Of a stretch of DNA of 64,000 bases, positions 34,071-43,179 are shown piece by piece. Origin of the DNA: Anaerolineaceae bacterium UBA4890 (GTDB lineage Bacteria > Chloroflexota > Anaerolineae > Anaerolineales > Anaerolineaceae); assembly GCA_002399085.1 (NCBI GenBank), contig DHCY01000004.1, positions 2,157-66,156 on the forward strand. The letters are read 5' to 3'. The notes below the pieces were generated by a model, which saw only the letters and a list, made by a program, of their open reading frames with translations, did not search any database and was not told the DNA's origin. A program made the position numbers and the translations under genes. Each line of letters opens with the position of its first letter. Position 1 is the first letter of the stretch.

Positions 34071-35204
34071 ATGTCTGAACAAAAACTCATAGGAGTTCAA
34101 TTTAAGCCTGTAGGCAAATCTTACCATTTCATGTTACCCGAAGAGGTCGAGGCGCAGGTTGGTGAATATGTGATCGTGAACACCGCTCGCGGTAAGCAGA
34201 TTGGGAAAATAACCAGCACCGATATCCAGGTGACAGAACAAAACCAGGATGTTTTGAGTGTGGAACGCAAAGCAACCCCACGGGATCTGATCTTGCTGGA
34301 TATGATCAAGGAAAAAGAAGTTGACGCGGTTGAAAAGGCACGCGAATTTCTAAAAAAGCCTGACTACCAAGGCGTAAAAGCTCTGGACGCGGAGTACTCA
34401 TTTGACTCCACGCGCCTGACGCTTTTTCTGACCTACGATGACTGTCCGAATTTCAATATGCGTAACTTTATTCGTGAGGCTGGACCGATGTACCCGGAGA
34501 CGCGTTTGGAAGTCCGCCAGGTTGGTCCCAGGGACATGGCAAAAGAAGTCTCAGGTTTGGGCGCCTGCGGGATTGAGAAACGCTGCTGCTCACGCTTTCT
34601 GACTGAATTCAGTTCGATCTCGATTCGAATGGCAAAGTCACAAAACGTCTCACTGACACCCTCAGAAATCACCGGGATTTGCGGTCGCCTGCGCTGTTGC
34701 CTGGCGTATGAGCACGAAACTTATGAAGAAGCGCGCAAACTGCTTCCCAAGGTGAAAAAGACCATTCAAACTCCCTTAGGTGAAGGCAAAGTAAACCAGG
34801 TGCTGCCGCTGACTGATTCGGTGCTCGTATATATTCCGGATGTCGGTTTACGTGAAATAAAGCGTTCTGAGCTTGAATCGGGACAAATGGAAGAGAAGAA
34901 ACCGGCTATATCGGTGACAGAGCAAGAAGATTCCTCTTCGTCTGATGTAGAAATGGTGCGTTTCGACAATATTGGCAACTCACCAAAAAGCGCAGAACGC
35001 CGTTCTGGCGGTCAGCGAGGTAAGTCCAGGCAAAACCGGGATCAGGCGGCTCAAGCAAAAGTGAGAGAGCAGCCGCGAGCAGAAGAGAGCTCATCCAAAG
35101 ATAGAAAAGACGGTCAAAGGGGCGGCGGCAAGAACCGCCCAGGCTCCCGACGCAGCAGGCGTGGTCCGCGAACAGACAAAAGAGCGAAAGAAAATGACAG
35201 TTGA
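34071..35204 (+). CDS. ricT: PSP1-domain protein RicT (YaaT)
   Basis: Homologue of RicT, which with RicA and RicF in Bacillus forms an Fe-S-containing complex that assists RNase Y processing. The PSP1 domain spans roughly residues 50-260 with LFLTYDDCPNF, GACGIEKRCCSRFL and GICGRLRCCLAYEHE; the paired cysteines are the likely cluster ligands. The C-terminal 90 residues are low-complexity, rich in Arg, Lys, Ser and Gln, typical of RNA-binding tails. It follows mrp, an Fe-S carrier, by 14 bp. Confidence 0.9.
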   Translation: MSEQKLIGVQFKPVGKSYHFMLPEEVEAQVGEYVIVNTARGKQIGKITSTDIQVTEQNQDVLSVERKATPRDLILLDMIKEKEVDAVEKAREFLKKPDYQGVKALDAEYSFDSTRLTLFLTYDDCPNFNMRNFIREAGPMYPETRLEVRQVGPRDMAKEVSGLGACGIEKRCCSRFLTEFSSISIRMAKSQNVSLTPSEITGICGRLRCCLAYEHETYEEARKLLPKVKKTIQTPLGEGKVNQVLPLTDSVLVYIPDVGLREIKRSELESGQMEEKKPAISVTEQEDSSSSDVEMVRFDNIGNSPKSAERRSGGQRGKSRQNRDQAAQAKVREQPRAEESSSKDRKDGQRGGGKNRPGSRRSRRGPRTDKRAKENDS

Positions 35205-35931
35205 AGCAGTAACTCCGGTTCAATTCACAAACTGGGAAAAACCGATGAATATCCTAATCATCCTGGCACATCCGGATGATCCGGAGTTTTTTATGGGCGG
35301 CACGATCTCCATGTGGAGCAAACTGGGACATAAGGTCAGTTACCTGCTGCTCACTAAGGGTGAGAGGGGTCTTAGCGAAGAATTTTCTGATGGCGATGCG
35401 CTGAAGGAAGTGCGCCAAATTGAGCAGCGCAATGCTGCAAAGCTTTTGGGAGTGAGTGAAGTCGATTTTCTTGATTATCCGGATGGTTTTCTGGAAGTCA
35501 ACCTGGAGAATCGCCGCAACCTGGTCGCTGAAATCCGCAAACGTCAACCAGATATTGTAGTTAGCAGCGACCCACAAACTTACTTTCACACGCACTATAT
35601 TAACCATCCCGATCACCGCCTTGCTGGCTTGCTGACCATGGAAGCGGTGTTTCCAGCAGCAGGCAACCGTGGTTTTTACCCCGAGCAGTTGGAGCAGGGA
35701 CTCGCGCCTACCAAAATTCGGGAACTGTGGATGAGCCTGACAGTTGATCCAAATATTACCCTTGACGTCTCAGATTACTGGCAAATTCGGATTGAGGCAC
35801 TCAAAAAACACGTTTCGCAAATTGGTGATCCAGGCGTCTTCGAACAGGTATGGAATCAACGCCGCCAGGAAGCAACCGCGAGCGACAGCCTCTATTACGA
35901 ACATTTCAGACGCGTGATCTTAAGAGTCTGA
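35194..35931 (+). CDS. PIG-L family deacetylase
   Basis: Zinc-dependent N-deacetylase of the LmbE/PIG-L family, acting on an acetylated amino sugar or similar small molecule. AHPDDPEFFMGGTISMW carries the His-Pro-Asp-Asp zinc motif and HYINHPDHRLAG supplies the later histidine ligand. The start at 35194 overlaps the ricT end by 11 nt; an internal ATG before NILIILAHPDD is a shorter possibility. Its stop overlaps the next gene by 1 nt. Thiol-cofactor (BshB/MshB) or glycan substrates are both possible. Confidence 0.87.
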   Translation: MTVEAVTPVQFTNWEKPMNILIILAHPDDPEFFMGGTISMWSKLGHKVSYLLLTKGERGLSEEFSDGDALKEVRQIEQRNAAKLLGVSEVDFLDYPDGFLEVNLENRRNLVAEIRKRQPDIVVSSDPQTYFHTHYINHPDHRLAGLLTMEAVFPAAGNRGFYPEQLEQGLAPTKIRELWMSLTVDPNITLDVSDYWQIRIEALKKHVSQIGDPGVFEQVWNQRRQEATASDSLYYEHFRRVILRV

Positions 35932-37100
35932 TGAACCCGCAACAACTGGCTGAAAGCTATTTTCTTCAAACTCAGGCAGACCGAAGGCACTTACATAGCT
36001 TCCCTGAACTGAGTTTCAAGGAATTTAAAACAGCTGAATTTGTTTCTGCCAGGTTATTAGAATCAGGTTTTACGGTCAAAAGCGGTGTGGCAAAAACAGG
36101 GCTGGTCGCCAGCTTTGACACTGGAAGAGATGGACCTGCCATCCTATTGCGTTTTGATATGGACGCCTTGCCGATACAAGAAGAGAACAAGGTCGATTAT
36201 TGTTCTCAAATACCTGGCAAAATGCACGCCTGCGGTCATGACGGGCATGTCGCCATCGGTTTGACCATAGGCTGGATGATCAGCCAGATGAAAGACCTGT
36301 TGACCGGTACTTTTCACCTCTTGTTTCAGCCAGCTGAAGAGATTGGTTTGGGCGCCCTGGAGATGGTAAATGAAGGCGTTCTGGATGAGATTAAACCCGA
36401 TCACATGTTGGGCGTGCACCTCTGGAGTGAGAAGCCTTTGGGGTGGTTGGGGATCACTGCTGGAGCGATGATGGCAGCTTCGGGTAAGCTGGACATCACT
36501 GTCCATGGGAAAGGCGGGCACGGCGGGCAACCCCAGATGACAAACGATCCGATTGTAACCTCTGCCCAGATAATCCAGCAGATTCAGACAATTGTTTCGC
36601 GCAACCTGGACCCACTCGATTCGGCAGTGGTCAGTATTTGCACTCTTCGCGCAGGAAAACAATTCAACATCATCCCATCAAAAGTGGAGATGAGCGGAAC
36701 AGTCCGTTACTTTACTGAGCGCACCTACGGGATATTGAAACAGCAGTTATCTGAAATTTGTGAATATACGGGCAGAGCAATGGGCTGCCAGGTTGATTTG
36801 GAGCTTGAAGTCCTGGTGAGCGCTACTTGCAATGATCCTGTTGTTTCTGGCAAGGTAAGGGAAGCCGCTGAAAAGCTGGACAGGCAGCTGCAAGTTGACC
36901 TAACATACCGGACAATGCTATCTGAGGATGTGGGTGTTTTCCTGGAACGGGTACCGGGCTGCTTTATTTTGGTGGGTGCAGGTGATACAAACGAGGGAAA
37001 TCGCTTTCCGCACCACCATCCCTGCTTCGATTTTGATGAGCGCGCTATGCCACTGGCAGCAACCTTACTCTTACAGTCCTGCCTGGAGCTGGCAGAGTAG
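35931..37100 (+). CDS. M20-family metal-dependent amidohydrolase
   Basis: A 389-residue amidase of the M20D group (N-acyl amino acid amidohydrolase, hippurate hydrolase-like). RRHLHSFPELSFKEFKTA at the N-terminus, DMDALPIQEE, MHACGHDGHVAIGL and QPAEEIGLGA hold the metal-binding and catalytic residues, and a dimerisation domain follows HGKGGHGGQPQ. The start at 35931 overlaps the PIG-L stop. Adjacent deacetylase and amidohydrolase genes suggest they act on related N-acyl compounds, but no substrate is visible. Confidence 0.88.
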   Translation: MNPQQLAESYFLQTQADRRHLHSFPELSFKEFKTAEFVSARLLESGFTVKSGVAKTGLVASFDTGRDGPAILLRFDMDALPIQEENKVDYCSQIPGKMHACGHDGHVAIGLTIGWMISQMKDLLTGTFHLLFQPAEEIGLGALEMVNEGVLDEIKPDHMLGVHLWSEKPLGWLGITAGAMMAASGKLDITVHGKGGHGGQPQMTNDPIVTSAQIIQQIQTIVSRNLDPLDSAVVSICTLRAGKQFNIIPSKVEMSGTVRYFTERTYGILKQQLSEICEYTGRAMGCQVDLELEVLVSATCNDPVVSGKVREAAEKLDRQLQVDLTYRTMLSEDVGVFLERVPGCFILVGAGDTNEGNRFPHHHPCFDFDERAMPLAATLLLQSCLELAE

Positions 37101-37109
37101 AATAACCTG

Positions 37110-37832
37110 ATGACTGACGAAACTGAAAAATTACCACTGGCATCCCACCTGGAAGAACTACGAAAAGCGCTTCTGTTGTCTGTGTTGGGACTTCTGGCAG
37201 GTGTGGTAGCAACTGTATTTTTCGTCAACCCGATCCTTAGTTTTCTGACCAAGCCGATCGGCGGGCTGCAAAACTTGCACGCGATCGAAGTGACCGAAAC
37301 GATGTCGGTATACATGCGCATTTCCTTGTTGGGTGGGCTGATTATCGCGCTGCCCTGGATTGTTTTTCAATTGTTGCGTTTTATCAGCAAGGGTCTCAAA
37401 CCCAACGAACGCAAGGCGATTTTCCTGACGCTGCCATTCATGGTGATGCTGTTTTTGGCAGGTGTGGCATTTGCCTATTATGTGATGCTGCCTACATCGC
37501 TGACATTTTTTCGAGAAATCCTGGATGTTACCACCAGCATACGCTTGAAATCGTACGTCAGTTTCACGACCAACCTGTTGTTTTGGATCGGCACCAGCTT
37601 CCAATTGCCTCTTGTTTTTTTTATTTTGACCAAAGTCGGAATCGTAAACCCGAAATTGTTGGTCAGGGGTTGGCGAGTGGCGATCGTAGTTATCGCTGTT
37701 TTAGCTGCGGTGATCACTCCCACTGGTGATCCAATTAACATGTTAATTTTCATGTTACCGCTTTTTGTATTATATTTGTTAAGCATATTACTCTCTGCTC
37801 TCGCCAACAAGCCGGCGAAGACAGAGGAATAA
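37110..37832 (+). CDS. tatC: Sec-independent protein translocase TatC
   Basis: Membrane receptor of the twin-arginine pathway, recognising RR signal peptides. The 240-residue protein has the TatC N-terminus LASHLEELRKALL, ALPWIVFQLLRFISKGLKPNERK, and six hydrophobic segments. Length is normal. It is followed at once by two TatA/B-type genes, so the window supplies a complete minimal Tat system. Confidence 0.95.
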   Translation: MTDETEKLPLASHLEELRKALLLSVLGLLAGVVATVFFVNPILSFLTKPIGGLQNLHAIEVTETMSVYMRISLLGGLIIALPWIVFQLLRFISKGLKPNERKAIFLTLPFMVMLFLAGVAFAYYVMLPTSLTFFREILDVTTSIRLKSYVSFTTNLLFWIGTSFQLPLVFFILTKVGIVNPKLLVRGWRVAIVVIAVLAAVITPTGDPINMLIFMLPLFVLYLLSILLSALANKPAKTEE

Positions 37833-37841
37833 GGAGTTTTT

Positions 37842-38042
37842 ATGGGCAGTTTACAATTACCTGAGATTCTGCTGATCGTTGGGATCTTGCTTTTGATTTT
37901 TGGCGTTGGAAGAATTTCGAAAATTGGCGGCGAGCTCGGTTCGGGCATCAAAGCCTTTAAAGACGGATTGAGCGGCAAGAACAATACCGATGAAAAAACA
38001 GAAGAAGAAGTCAAGAACGGCGACGACAAACCGCAGGAATAA
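37842..38042 (+). CDS. tatA: Sec-independent protein translocase TatA
   Basis: A 66-residue pore-forming component: an N-terminal membrane helix (LQLPEILLIVGILLLIFG), the hinge, an amphipathic helix KIGGELGSGIKAFKDGL with the conserved phenylalanine, and an acidic tail. AAGGAG precedes the ATG. It lies 9 bp after tatC. Confidence 0.93.
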   Translation: MGSLQLPEILLIVGILLLIFGVGRISKIGGELGSGIKAFKDGLSGKNNTDEKTEEEVKNGDDKPQE

Positions 38043-38045
38043 CCG

Positions 38046-38363
38046 ATGGAATTCTTCAATTTAGGCTGGACAGAAATTGCCTTAATTTTAATATTGGCAT
38101 TCATCGTCCTTGGACCGGGAAAATTGGTGAAAGTAGGACGCGACCTGGGAGACTGGATCCGGAAAATTAGTCGTGAACAGCTTTTTAGGGACGTAATTCA
38201 AACAACCGATGAGATACGGCGTTACCCACGCAAGATATTCGACGAAAGCCTGCTGGATCTACCTCCGCACGTTCAGCAGCAGGAAAAACAAGCGTCCGAA
38301 CCAGATACGAATTCGGACGCTGCAAGGCATCATCCTGGGAATGACGAATCCACGCCGGCTTGA
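38046..38363 (+). CDS. tatB: TatB-like Tat component
   Basis: A 105-residue protein with a TatA/B-type N-terminal helix (FNLGWTEIALILILAFIVLGPGKL) followed by an amphipathic helix KVGRDLGDWIRKIS. The glutamate in the membrane helix and GPGKL resemble TatB more than TatA. The C-terminal half is charged and probably disordered. Its TGA abuts the convergent GH31 stop with no gap (TGATCA). Confidence 0.8.
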   Translation: MEFFNLGWTEIALILILAFIVLGPGKLVKVGRDLGDWIRKISREQLFRDVIQTTDEIRRYPRKIFDESLLDLPPHVQQQEKQASEPDTNSDAARHHPGNDESTPA

Positions 38364-40832
38364 TCAGCCGGTACCCAGTTTCCGTAAATTCACCATCATC
38401 CTCTCAAAAGCGTAATCGAGATCTTCAGCAGGTTTTTCTGCGTTGGAATAGAAAAGGCTTTCGAAGAATGAAAGCATCTGACTTTTTGTCAGGGTGTGGG
38501 CGATTTCGAACAGGCTCAAGGGATTGATTGCCAGTTCGGGCAGTCTCCGCATGAGCTGCTGTTTTAATAGTGAGGGTATTTTTGCCATACGGATCATCCT
38601 TTCAACCCGTTCAACCGGGCTGGTTTCGAAGCGCTCCATGCTGAAACCATCGAGGGTGATCTCAAGCTTTGAGGGATTGGGGCAGGCGATCGCTTTGATG
38701 CTCAAGACTCTTAGTTTTTCGTCGTAATAATATTTTACTTCGGTTGATTGTCCATCAAGGGATACCTCGATCTTGAGAGGGTCGCTTATGTTGCTGATAT
38801 CAAATTGCCAGGTTCTGCCTCCTGGCAACTGACTGGCAAACTCACCCCGGGCAGGGTGTTTGACAATATGCAGGGTATCCTGGTGAAGAGAATGGGTGAG
38901 CAGGGTATGGCAGAATTCGCCGTCCAGGTAAGCCTGACCCTCTCCGCCATCTTCATACAGGTCAAATTCACCCTGATAGCCAGCAAAAACCTTCACCTTG
39001 AATTGCTGGGGCAGGTCTGCGCCATTGGCGACCGGGTCGGCATTGAGTGGAATGATTGTGCCGTCTGGCACAAACACAGGGATGTCTGCTTTGTCGAGGT
39101 ACAGGCTGTACCAGAAACCGCCCTCAAAGGACTCGTTAGTAAAGAAATTTGTCCAGTTTCCTTTTGGCAGCCACACGGTCTTGCGCGCAAAACCAGTCTG
39201 ATGGTCGGTGGGGCTGGTTACTGGTGCGACCAACAGGAACTGACCAAAGGTATATTGATTCGGGCAAGTATAAGACTCTTCGTTGTTCGGGTGGGAGTAA
39301 TACATGGGCAGTACCAACGGTTCACCGGTACGAGCGTTTCTTTCGTTGGCAGTATAGATAAAGGGAATTAGCTGGTGACGAAATTGCATAGCGAAACGGG
39401 CGTGCTGGAAGATGTCCAAACCATAGCTCCAGGGCAAGCGGTCGATGAATTCGTTATTCGTGGAATGCAGCCGGAAGATCGGGCTAAAAATGCCAAACTG
39501 AACCCAACGCAAGTAAAGCTCGGCATCTTCCACACCTTCGCAATGTCCGCCGACGTCATGGCTCCACCAGCCGTAGGCGACGTTCGAAGCGGTAGCGGTC
39601 ATTTCAGGTTGAAAATTCAGAGTCGACCAGTCGACCACAGTGTCGCCCGAAAACCCGATGGGATACCGCTGCCCACCCAATCCAGGCCAACGTGAGAAGA
39701 TAAACGGGCGTTTTACGTGTGATTTGCCCTGATCGTAGTAGTGGAGGTGGTTTAGCCAGAAGAGCGGATCCAACCCGGCAATTTTTGAGCGGCTGCCTTG
39801 CTGCCAGTCGAGCCACCAGAAGTCGACACCTTGCTCCTCAAGTGGATGGTGCAACACTTCAAAATAAGCGCGGGCAAAGTGTGGGTCGGCGATTTCGAAG
39901 AGAATCGGTTGACCCGAGGTGGGGTCGATTCCCATGCGCGTAGCCATAATAGGGTATTGGTCTTCGTGATTGTGAATTCCTTCAGCAGGGTGCAGGTTGA
40001 GGGCTGTTTTCAGATTTTTCTGGTGCAGTTCGCTGATGAAGCCTTCCGGGTCGGGGAAAAGCTCTCGGTTCCAGGAATAGCCTGTCCAGCCAGAGGAAGC
40101 GTTGCCGGTCTTGGTTTTGTGCCAGTCCATATCGACGATACATACAGATAAGGGAACTTGTTGCTGCTTGAAGGTATCCATCAAAGTCAGGAGCTCGTCG
40201 GAAGAATACGCCCAATAGCGGCTCCACCAATTCCCCAATGACCAACGCGGGAGCAGGTTGGGTTTGCCGGAGATGAGCTGATGGTCCTGGATGGCTGCCA
40301 GGTAATCCTGACCGTAACCATAAAAATAGAGGTCTTTGTAGGCGATCGATTTTTCTCTTACAGCAGGCCACTGGTTGTCATCCAGCACCAATGTCTGACT
40401 GTCATCGACGATCGCCCAACCGGAGCGCGATACCACGCCATCATCAAGCGGGATTGGTCCGCGGGTGCTGTCGAGCGTGCGAATGGTGCCACCCAGATTA
40501 CTAAAGTCCTGATCACCATAACGCCACTGTTGACAGGTTTTTTTTAGCTCAATCCAAAGATCACGCCAATGAAAACGATTGTTTTCGTAGAAATGCAGCA
40601 CAAGCGCGTCTGTTTCGATCGTTAGCCAACCGTCAGAGCGCTTGACGCTGAAGTCAGGCACAGGCTGCTGGCGGTACCAATAGGTCAGACTGGCGCGGTC
40701 TTCGAAACCGGCAGCAGGGTCCAGTTCCATGCGGATTAGCCGGTTAGTAAGCACGGTGAAACGAACCTGGTCGGAAATTACGGTTGCCTGGGAAGCTGCG
40801 ACGGGATTTATTTGTGGTTTTATTTTGCTCAT
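38364..40832 (-). CDS. Glycoside hydrolase family 31 alpha-glycosidase
   Basis: An 822-residue retaining alpha-glycosidase, probably alpha-glucosidase or alpha-xylosidase. An N-terminal beta-sandwich leads to the TIM barrel with VDMDWHKTKTG, the nucleophile Asp342 in WWLDWQQGS and the acid/base Asp397 in GFSGDTVVDW, then GGHCEG and the C-terminal beta domains. No signal peptide is visible, so it appears cytoplasmic. The last ~120 residues are beyond the usual GH31 fold and unrecognised. AAAGGA precedes the ATG. Confidence 0.9.
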   Translation of the reverse strand: MSKIKPQINPVAASQATVISDQVRFTVLTNRLIRMELDPAAGFEDRASLTYWYRQQPVPDFSVKRSDGWLTIETDALVLHFYENNRFHWRDLWIELKKTCQQWRYGDQDFSNLGGTIRTLDSTRGPIPLDDGVVSRSGWAIVDDSQTLVLDDNQWPAVREKSIAYKDLYFYGYGQDYLAAIQDHQLISGKPNLLPRWSLGNWWSRYWAYSSDELLTLMDTFKQQQVPLSVCIVDMDWHKTKTGNASSGWTGYSWNRELFPDPEGFISELHQKNLKTALNLHPAEGIHNHEDQYPIMATRMGIDPTSGQPILFEIADPHFARAYFEVLHHPLEEQGVDFWWLDWQQGSRSKIAGLDPLFWLNHLHYYDQGKSHVKRPFIFSRWPGLGGQRYPIGFSGDTVVDWSTLNFQPEMTATASNVAYGWWSHDVGGHCEGVEDAELYLRWVQFGIFSPIFRLHSTNNEFIDRLPWSYGLDIFQHARFAMQFRHQLIPFIYTANERNARTGEPLVLPMYYSHPNNEESYTCPNQYTFGQFLLVAPVTSPTDHQTGFARKTVWLPKGNWTNFFTNESFEGGFWYSLYLDKADIPVFVPDGTIIPLNADPVANGADLPQQFKVKVFAGYQGEFDLYEDGGEGQAYLDGEFCHTLLTHSLHQDTLHIVKHPARGEFASQLPGGRTWQFDISNISDPLKIEVSLDGQSTEVKYYYDEKLRVLSIKAIACPNPSKLEITLDGFSMERFETSPVERVERMIRMAKIPSLLKQQLMRRLPELAINPLSLFEIAHTLTKSQMLSFFESLFYSNAEKPAEDLDYAFERMMVNLRKLGTG

Positions 40833-41038
40833 GGTTTTTCCTTTATGTGGTGTTTCAAAATTTTACCGGAAGATTTCTGAATCGTATCAATTAGTAAGCA
40901 ACCCTCTAGATTATTGCATTGGACCAAAAGGTTTCGAAACCAAATCGGAATAGTTGAGCCGATTACCTGAAGACATTTTCCGGAAGACCAACCAACCTCG
41001 TTATGGGTCGAGCCCATTTCCTGCGAATAGGAGGAAAT

Positions 41039-41062
41039 AAAAAAACTCCTCTTTCGAGGAGT
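41039..41062 (-). terminator. Hairpin terminator after tRNA-Asp
   Basis: ACTCCTC pairs with GAGGAGT (41045-41051 with 41056-41062), with T-rich sequence following on the minus strand at 41039-41044 and A/T tracts on both sides, so it may act both ways. Confidence 0.8.
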
Positions 41063-41069
41063 TTTTGAG

Positions 41070-41143
41070 CGGGAGCGACGGGATTTGAACCCGCGGTCTC
41101 GGCCTTGACAGGGCCGCATGTTTGACCACTACACCACGCCCCC
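41070..41143 (-). tRNA. tRNA-Asp (GTC)
   Basis: 74-nt cloverleaf read on the minus strand: acceptor GGGGGCG pairing with CGCTCCC (one G-U), anticodon stem CGGCC/GGCCG around the loop CTGTCAA (anticodon GTC), and T-loop TTCAAAT. No CCA is encoded. A terminator follows 7 nt after the 3' end. Confidence 0.95.
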
Positions 41144-41305
41144 ATAGAGCAAGAAGTTTATCATGCCAAATTTAATAAGTCAAGTAAAAAGCGGAAAAAA
41201 TTATGATTGGTGGTGAGGTTCCCGGTGTTGTTCAGGCAATATGTCAGACAAAAACACTCACCAAGAACAACGGCAAGTGTTTTGCCCAACAGAGCCAATC
41301 GAAAA

Positions 41306-41335
41306 GAAAAAACGGCAGGTCTGAAACCTGCCGTT
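41306..41335 (-). terminator. Rho-independent terminator after the YtxH-like gene
   Basis: Perfect 10-bp stem, AACGGCAGGT (41311-41320) with ACCTGCCGTT (41326-41335), loop CTGAA, followed on the minus strand by a T-rich run. Confidence 0.9.
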
Positions 41336-41345
41336 TAATCCAAAC

Positions 41346-41693
41346 TTAAGCTTTTGCTGCTGCCTCGACATCATCGGCGGCAGTTTTCACCTCGTCCTTT
41401 ACTTCTTCTGCACCTTCTTTTGCAGTTTCGACGATCTTTTGTGCTTTTTCTTTTGTTACCTTGGCAACCTCGTCAGCCTTGCGGATAGCATCCTGGTAGG
41501 CGACTTCAGCGCGTCGTTTGGTATCTTCGAAGGTTTCCTGACCTTTGTCTTTCAACTCAATTGCTTTTTCCTTGATGACCTGGCGGGTTTCCTCACCAGA
41601 TTGTGGGGCTAAAAGCAAGGAAGCTATGACACCAGCCAGTGCTCCTACAGTAAAACCCATTACAAATGATCCAAAGTTACTTTCGTCTGACAT
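41346..41693 (-). CDS. YtxH-domain protein
   Basis: A 115-residue protein with the YtxH N-terminus: a single hydrophobic segment FVMGFTVGALAGVIASLLLAP followed by SGEETRQVIKEKA. The remainder is a long Lys/Glu/Ala-rich amphipathic helix. Family function is unclear; general-stress membrane proteins of this type are small and abundant. GAGGAG precedes the ATG. The next gene upstream on the strand is also a small membrane protein with a coiled-coil-like tail, 23 bp away. Confidence 0.82.
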   Translation of the reverse strand: MSDESNFGSFVMGFTVGALAGVIASLLLAPQSGEETRQVIKEKAIELKDKGQETFEDTKRRAEVAYQDAIRKADEVAKVTKEKAQKIVETAKEGAEEVKDEVKTAADDVEAAAKA

Positions 41694-41716
41694 TTTTTCT
41701 CCTCTATTTCTATTAA

Positions 41717-42163
41717 TTACTTTTTGAAACGAAACAGCTCGGTAATTTTCTTTACACTCGCCAGGGATTCGTTCAGTTTGATCACCGGTTCGGTGAGATT
41801 GTCGCTCATGAACCTTACGGTTCCTTTCAAGGTATTGACAGTGTCGTTGGTTGAGTGAATGATCGGTCTAACCTCATTTTTAAGCAAATTGGTCAGATCT
41901 GCTAATTGTACAATCAGCACAACCAGGGCAACTCCGATGATAAACATCATCAACGCCATTAAGATAATGAAAATATCTCTCACAACGCTGACAGTGCCTG
42001 CATCCTGAAACGCCAAAACGACGATTCCGGCAATGATGGCTAAGAGGACCACAGCCACGATTACGATCGCCACCGTGGCTTTCTTGTCGTCCGTGGGTGT
42101 CGCGTCTTCCAGCTGAGCGGGTGCAGTGGTTGTCAATTGTTTAGGTGTTGTTTCTTCTGTCAT
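41717..42163 (-). CDS. Small membrane protein with two transmembrane segments
   Basis: A 148-residue protein with no confident family. Residues 1-27 are Thr/Pro-rich. Hydrophobic segments lie at about 29-51 and 64-86. Residues 90-148 are a likely helical tail (STNDTVNTLKGTVRFMSDN...ESLASVKKITELF) reminiscent of DUF948-type proteins that pair with YtxH. The YtxH-like gene follows 23 bp downstream, so the two may form one unit. GAGGT precedes the ATG. Confidence 0.7.
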   Translation of the reverse strand: MTEETTPKQLTTTAPAQLEDATPTDDKKATVAIVIVAVVLLAIIAGIVVLAFQDAGTVSVVRDIFIILMALMMFIIGVALVVLIVQLADLTNLLKNEVRPIIHSTNDTVNTLKGTVRFMSDNLTEPVIKLNESLASVKKITELFRFKK

Positions 42164-42179
42164 GTTGACCTCTGCGTTA

Positions 42180-42195
42180 ATTATATACTAGTATA
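42180..42195 (-). promoter_or_regulatory. -10 element with adjoining palindrome
   Basis: TATAAT (minus strand, 42185 to 42180) lies 16 bp before the membrane-protein start, joined to a perfect 12-bp palindrome TATACTAGTATA at 42184-42195. The palindrome could be an operator or a chance feature of an AT-rich promoter. Confidence 0.35.
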
Positions 42196-42223
42196 ACTGG
42201 CAAATGTTATCAATGTATAAATG

Positions 42224-43000
42224 TTAAAGCTCGTCAATTTGGATTTCTGTCTCGTCGCTATCGAATAATTCTGCTTCCGGGAGCAGGGTGATATCGCCAA
42301 AATTTGTGTCTTGTTCTGTTGTGATCAGGCGCTGTTTAACTAATTCAAGGATCGCCAGGAACACGACGATCGCCTGCAAACGGTCATCGCTGTCTCCTAA
42401 TATTTTCGAGAAGGTGCTCTTGTGATCTGCGCGCAGGATATGGAGGATATCTTCCACTTTTTTCTTCAATGTGATCTTCGGGATGCTGATAAGAGCACCA
42501 TTCTGCAGAACGGGTTGCTGGCTGGCAAGGTTTTCGAGTGCGTAGATCAGGTCATCGATGCTGACACCTTCAAGGTCCAACTGCACGTTCACCGGGTAGG
42601 TGCGGGGAATATGCAAATGGCTGCGTAAATTGTCATTGATGCGCTTGGTCAGCCATTCGGTGGTCTTCTTGATCTCACGATAGACAATCAATTGCCGGGC
42701 GAGGGTCTCACCGAGATCTTCCTCATCCTCACCGCGCACAGGAGGTCTCGGCAGGAGTGCTTCTGACTTGATCTGGACCAGCCTGGCGGCAATGATTAGA
42801 AACTCCGAAAGATAATCGGGATCTGCGTCCTTGTTTTTTTCAATGAAATCTAAAAATTGGTCGGTCACCTGGGCGAGTGCCAACTTGCTGATGTCGAGTT
42901 CTGCCTTTTGGATCAGGTCCAGCAAAAGATCAAGTGGACCGGAATAGACCTCAGTGTTGATTTCGTAAGAATCCGATTGATGCAGCCAAAGTTTTGCCAT
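42224..43000 (-). CDS. scpA: Segregation and condensation protein A
   Basis: Kleisin subunit bridging the heads of SMC. The 258-residue protein has YSGPLDLLLDLIQKAELDI, AQVTDQFLDFI and DYLSEFLIIAARLVQIKSEALLP, the standard ScpA N-terminal domain, and a C-terminal winged-helix part around VVFLAILELVKQRLI that binds SMC. scpB is not adjacent. smc lies 2 kb away on the other strand, with threonine synthase and rnc between. The start has no ribosome binding site but a TATAAT 6 nt upstream. Confidence 0.93.
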   Translation of the reverse strand: MAKLWLHQSDSYEINTEVYSGPLDLLLDLIQKAELDISKLALAQVTDQFLDFIEKNKDADPDYLSEFLIIAARLVQIKSEALLPRPPVRGEDEEDLGETLARQLIVYREIKKTTEWLTKRINDNLRSHLHIPRTYPVNVQLDLEGVSIDDLIYALENLASQQPVLQNGALISIPKITLKKKVEDILHILRADHKSTFSKILGDSDDRLQAIVVFLAILELVKQRLITTEQDTNFGDITLLPEAELFDSDETEIQIDEL

Positions 43001-43006
43001 GGGTTA

Positions 43007-43012
43007 ATTATA
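43007..43012 (-). promoter_or_regulatory. Candidate -10 element for a leaderless scpA transcript
   Basis: TATAAT (43012 to 43007) is followed by TAACCC and the ATG, so the transcript would start at or next to the start codon. No Shine-Dalgarno sequence is present and the -35 region is poor. Confidence 0.45.
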
Positions 43013-43179
43013 TCCGAGCGAATTGAGAATTTCGCTTCAATAAAAAATCGCTTTGTGGCAATTTATGCGTGTTACCAAGAATCACGCCAGACCGGGATAT
43101 TGATTTGCAGATCTGCGTCGCACCCTAAGCGGCACACCAATCCGGTTGCAAGTATACTTAATTGGTAAGTGAGATTTCT

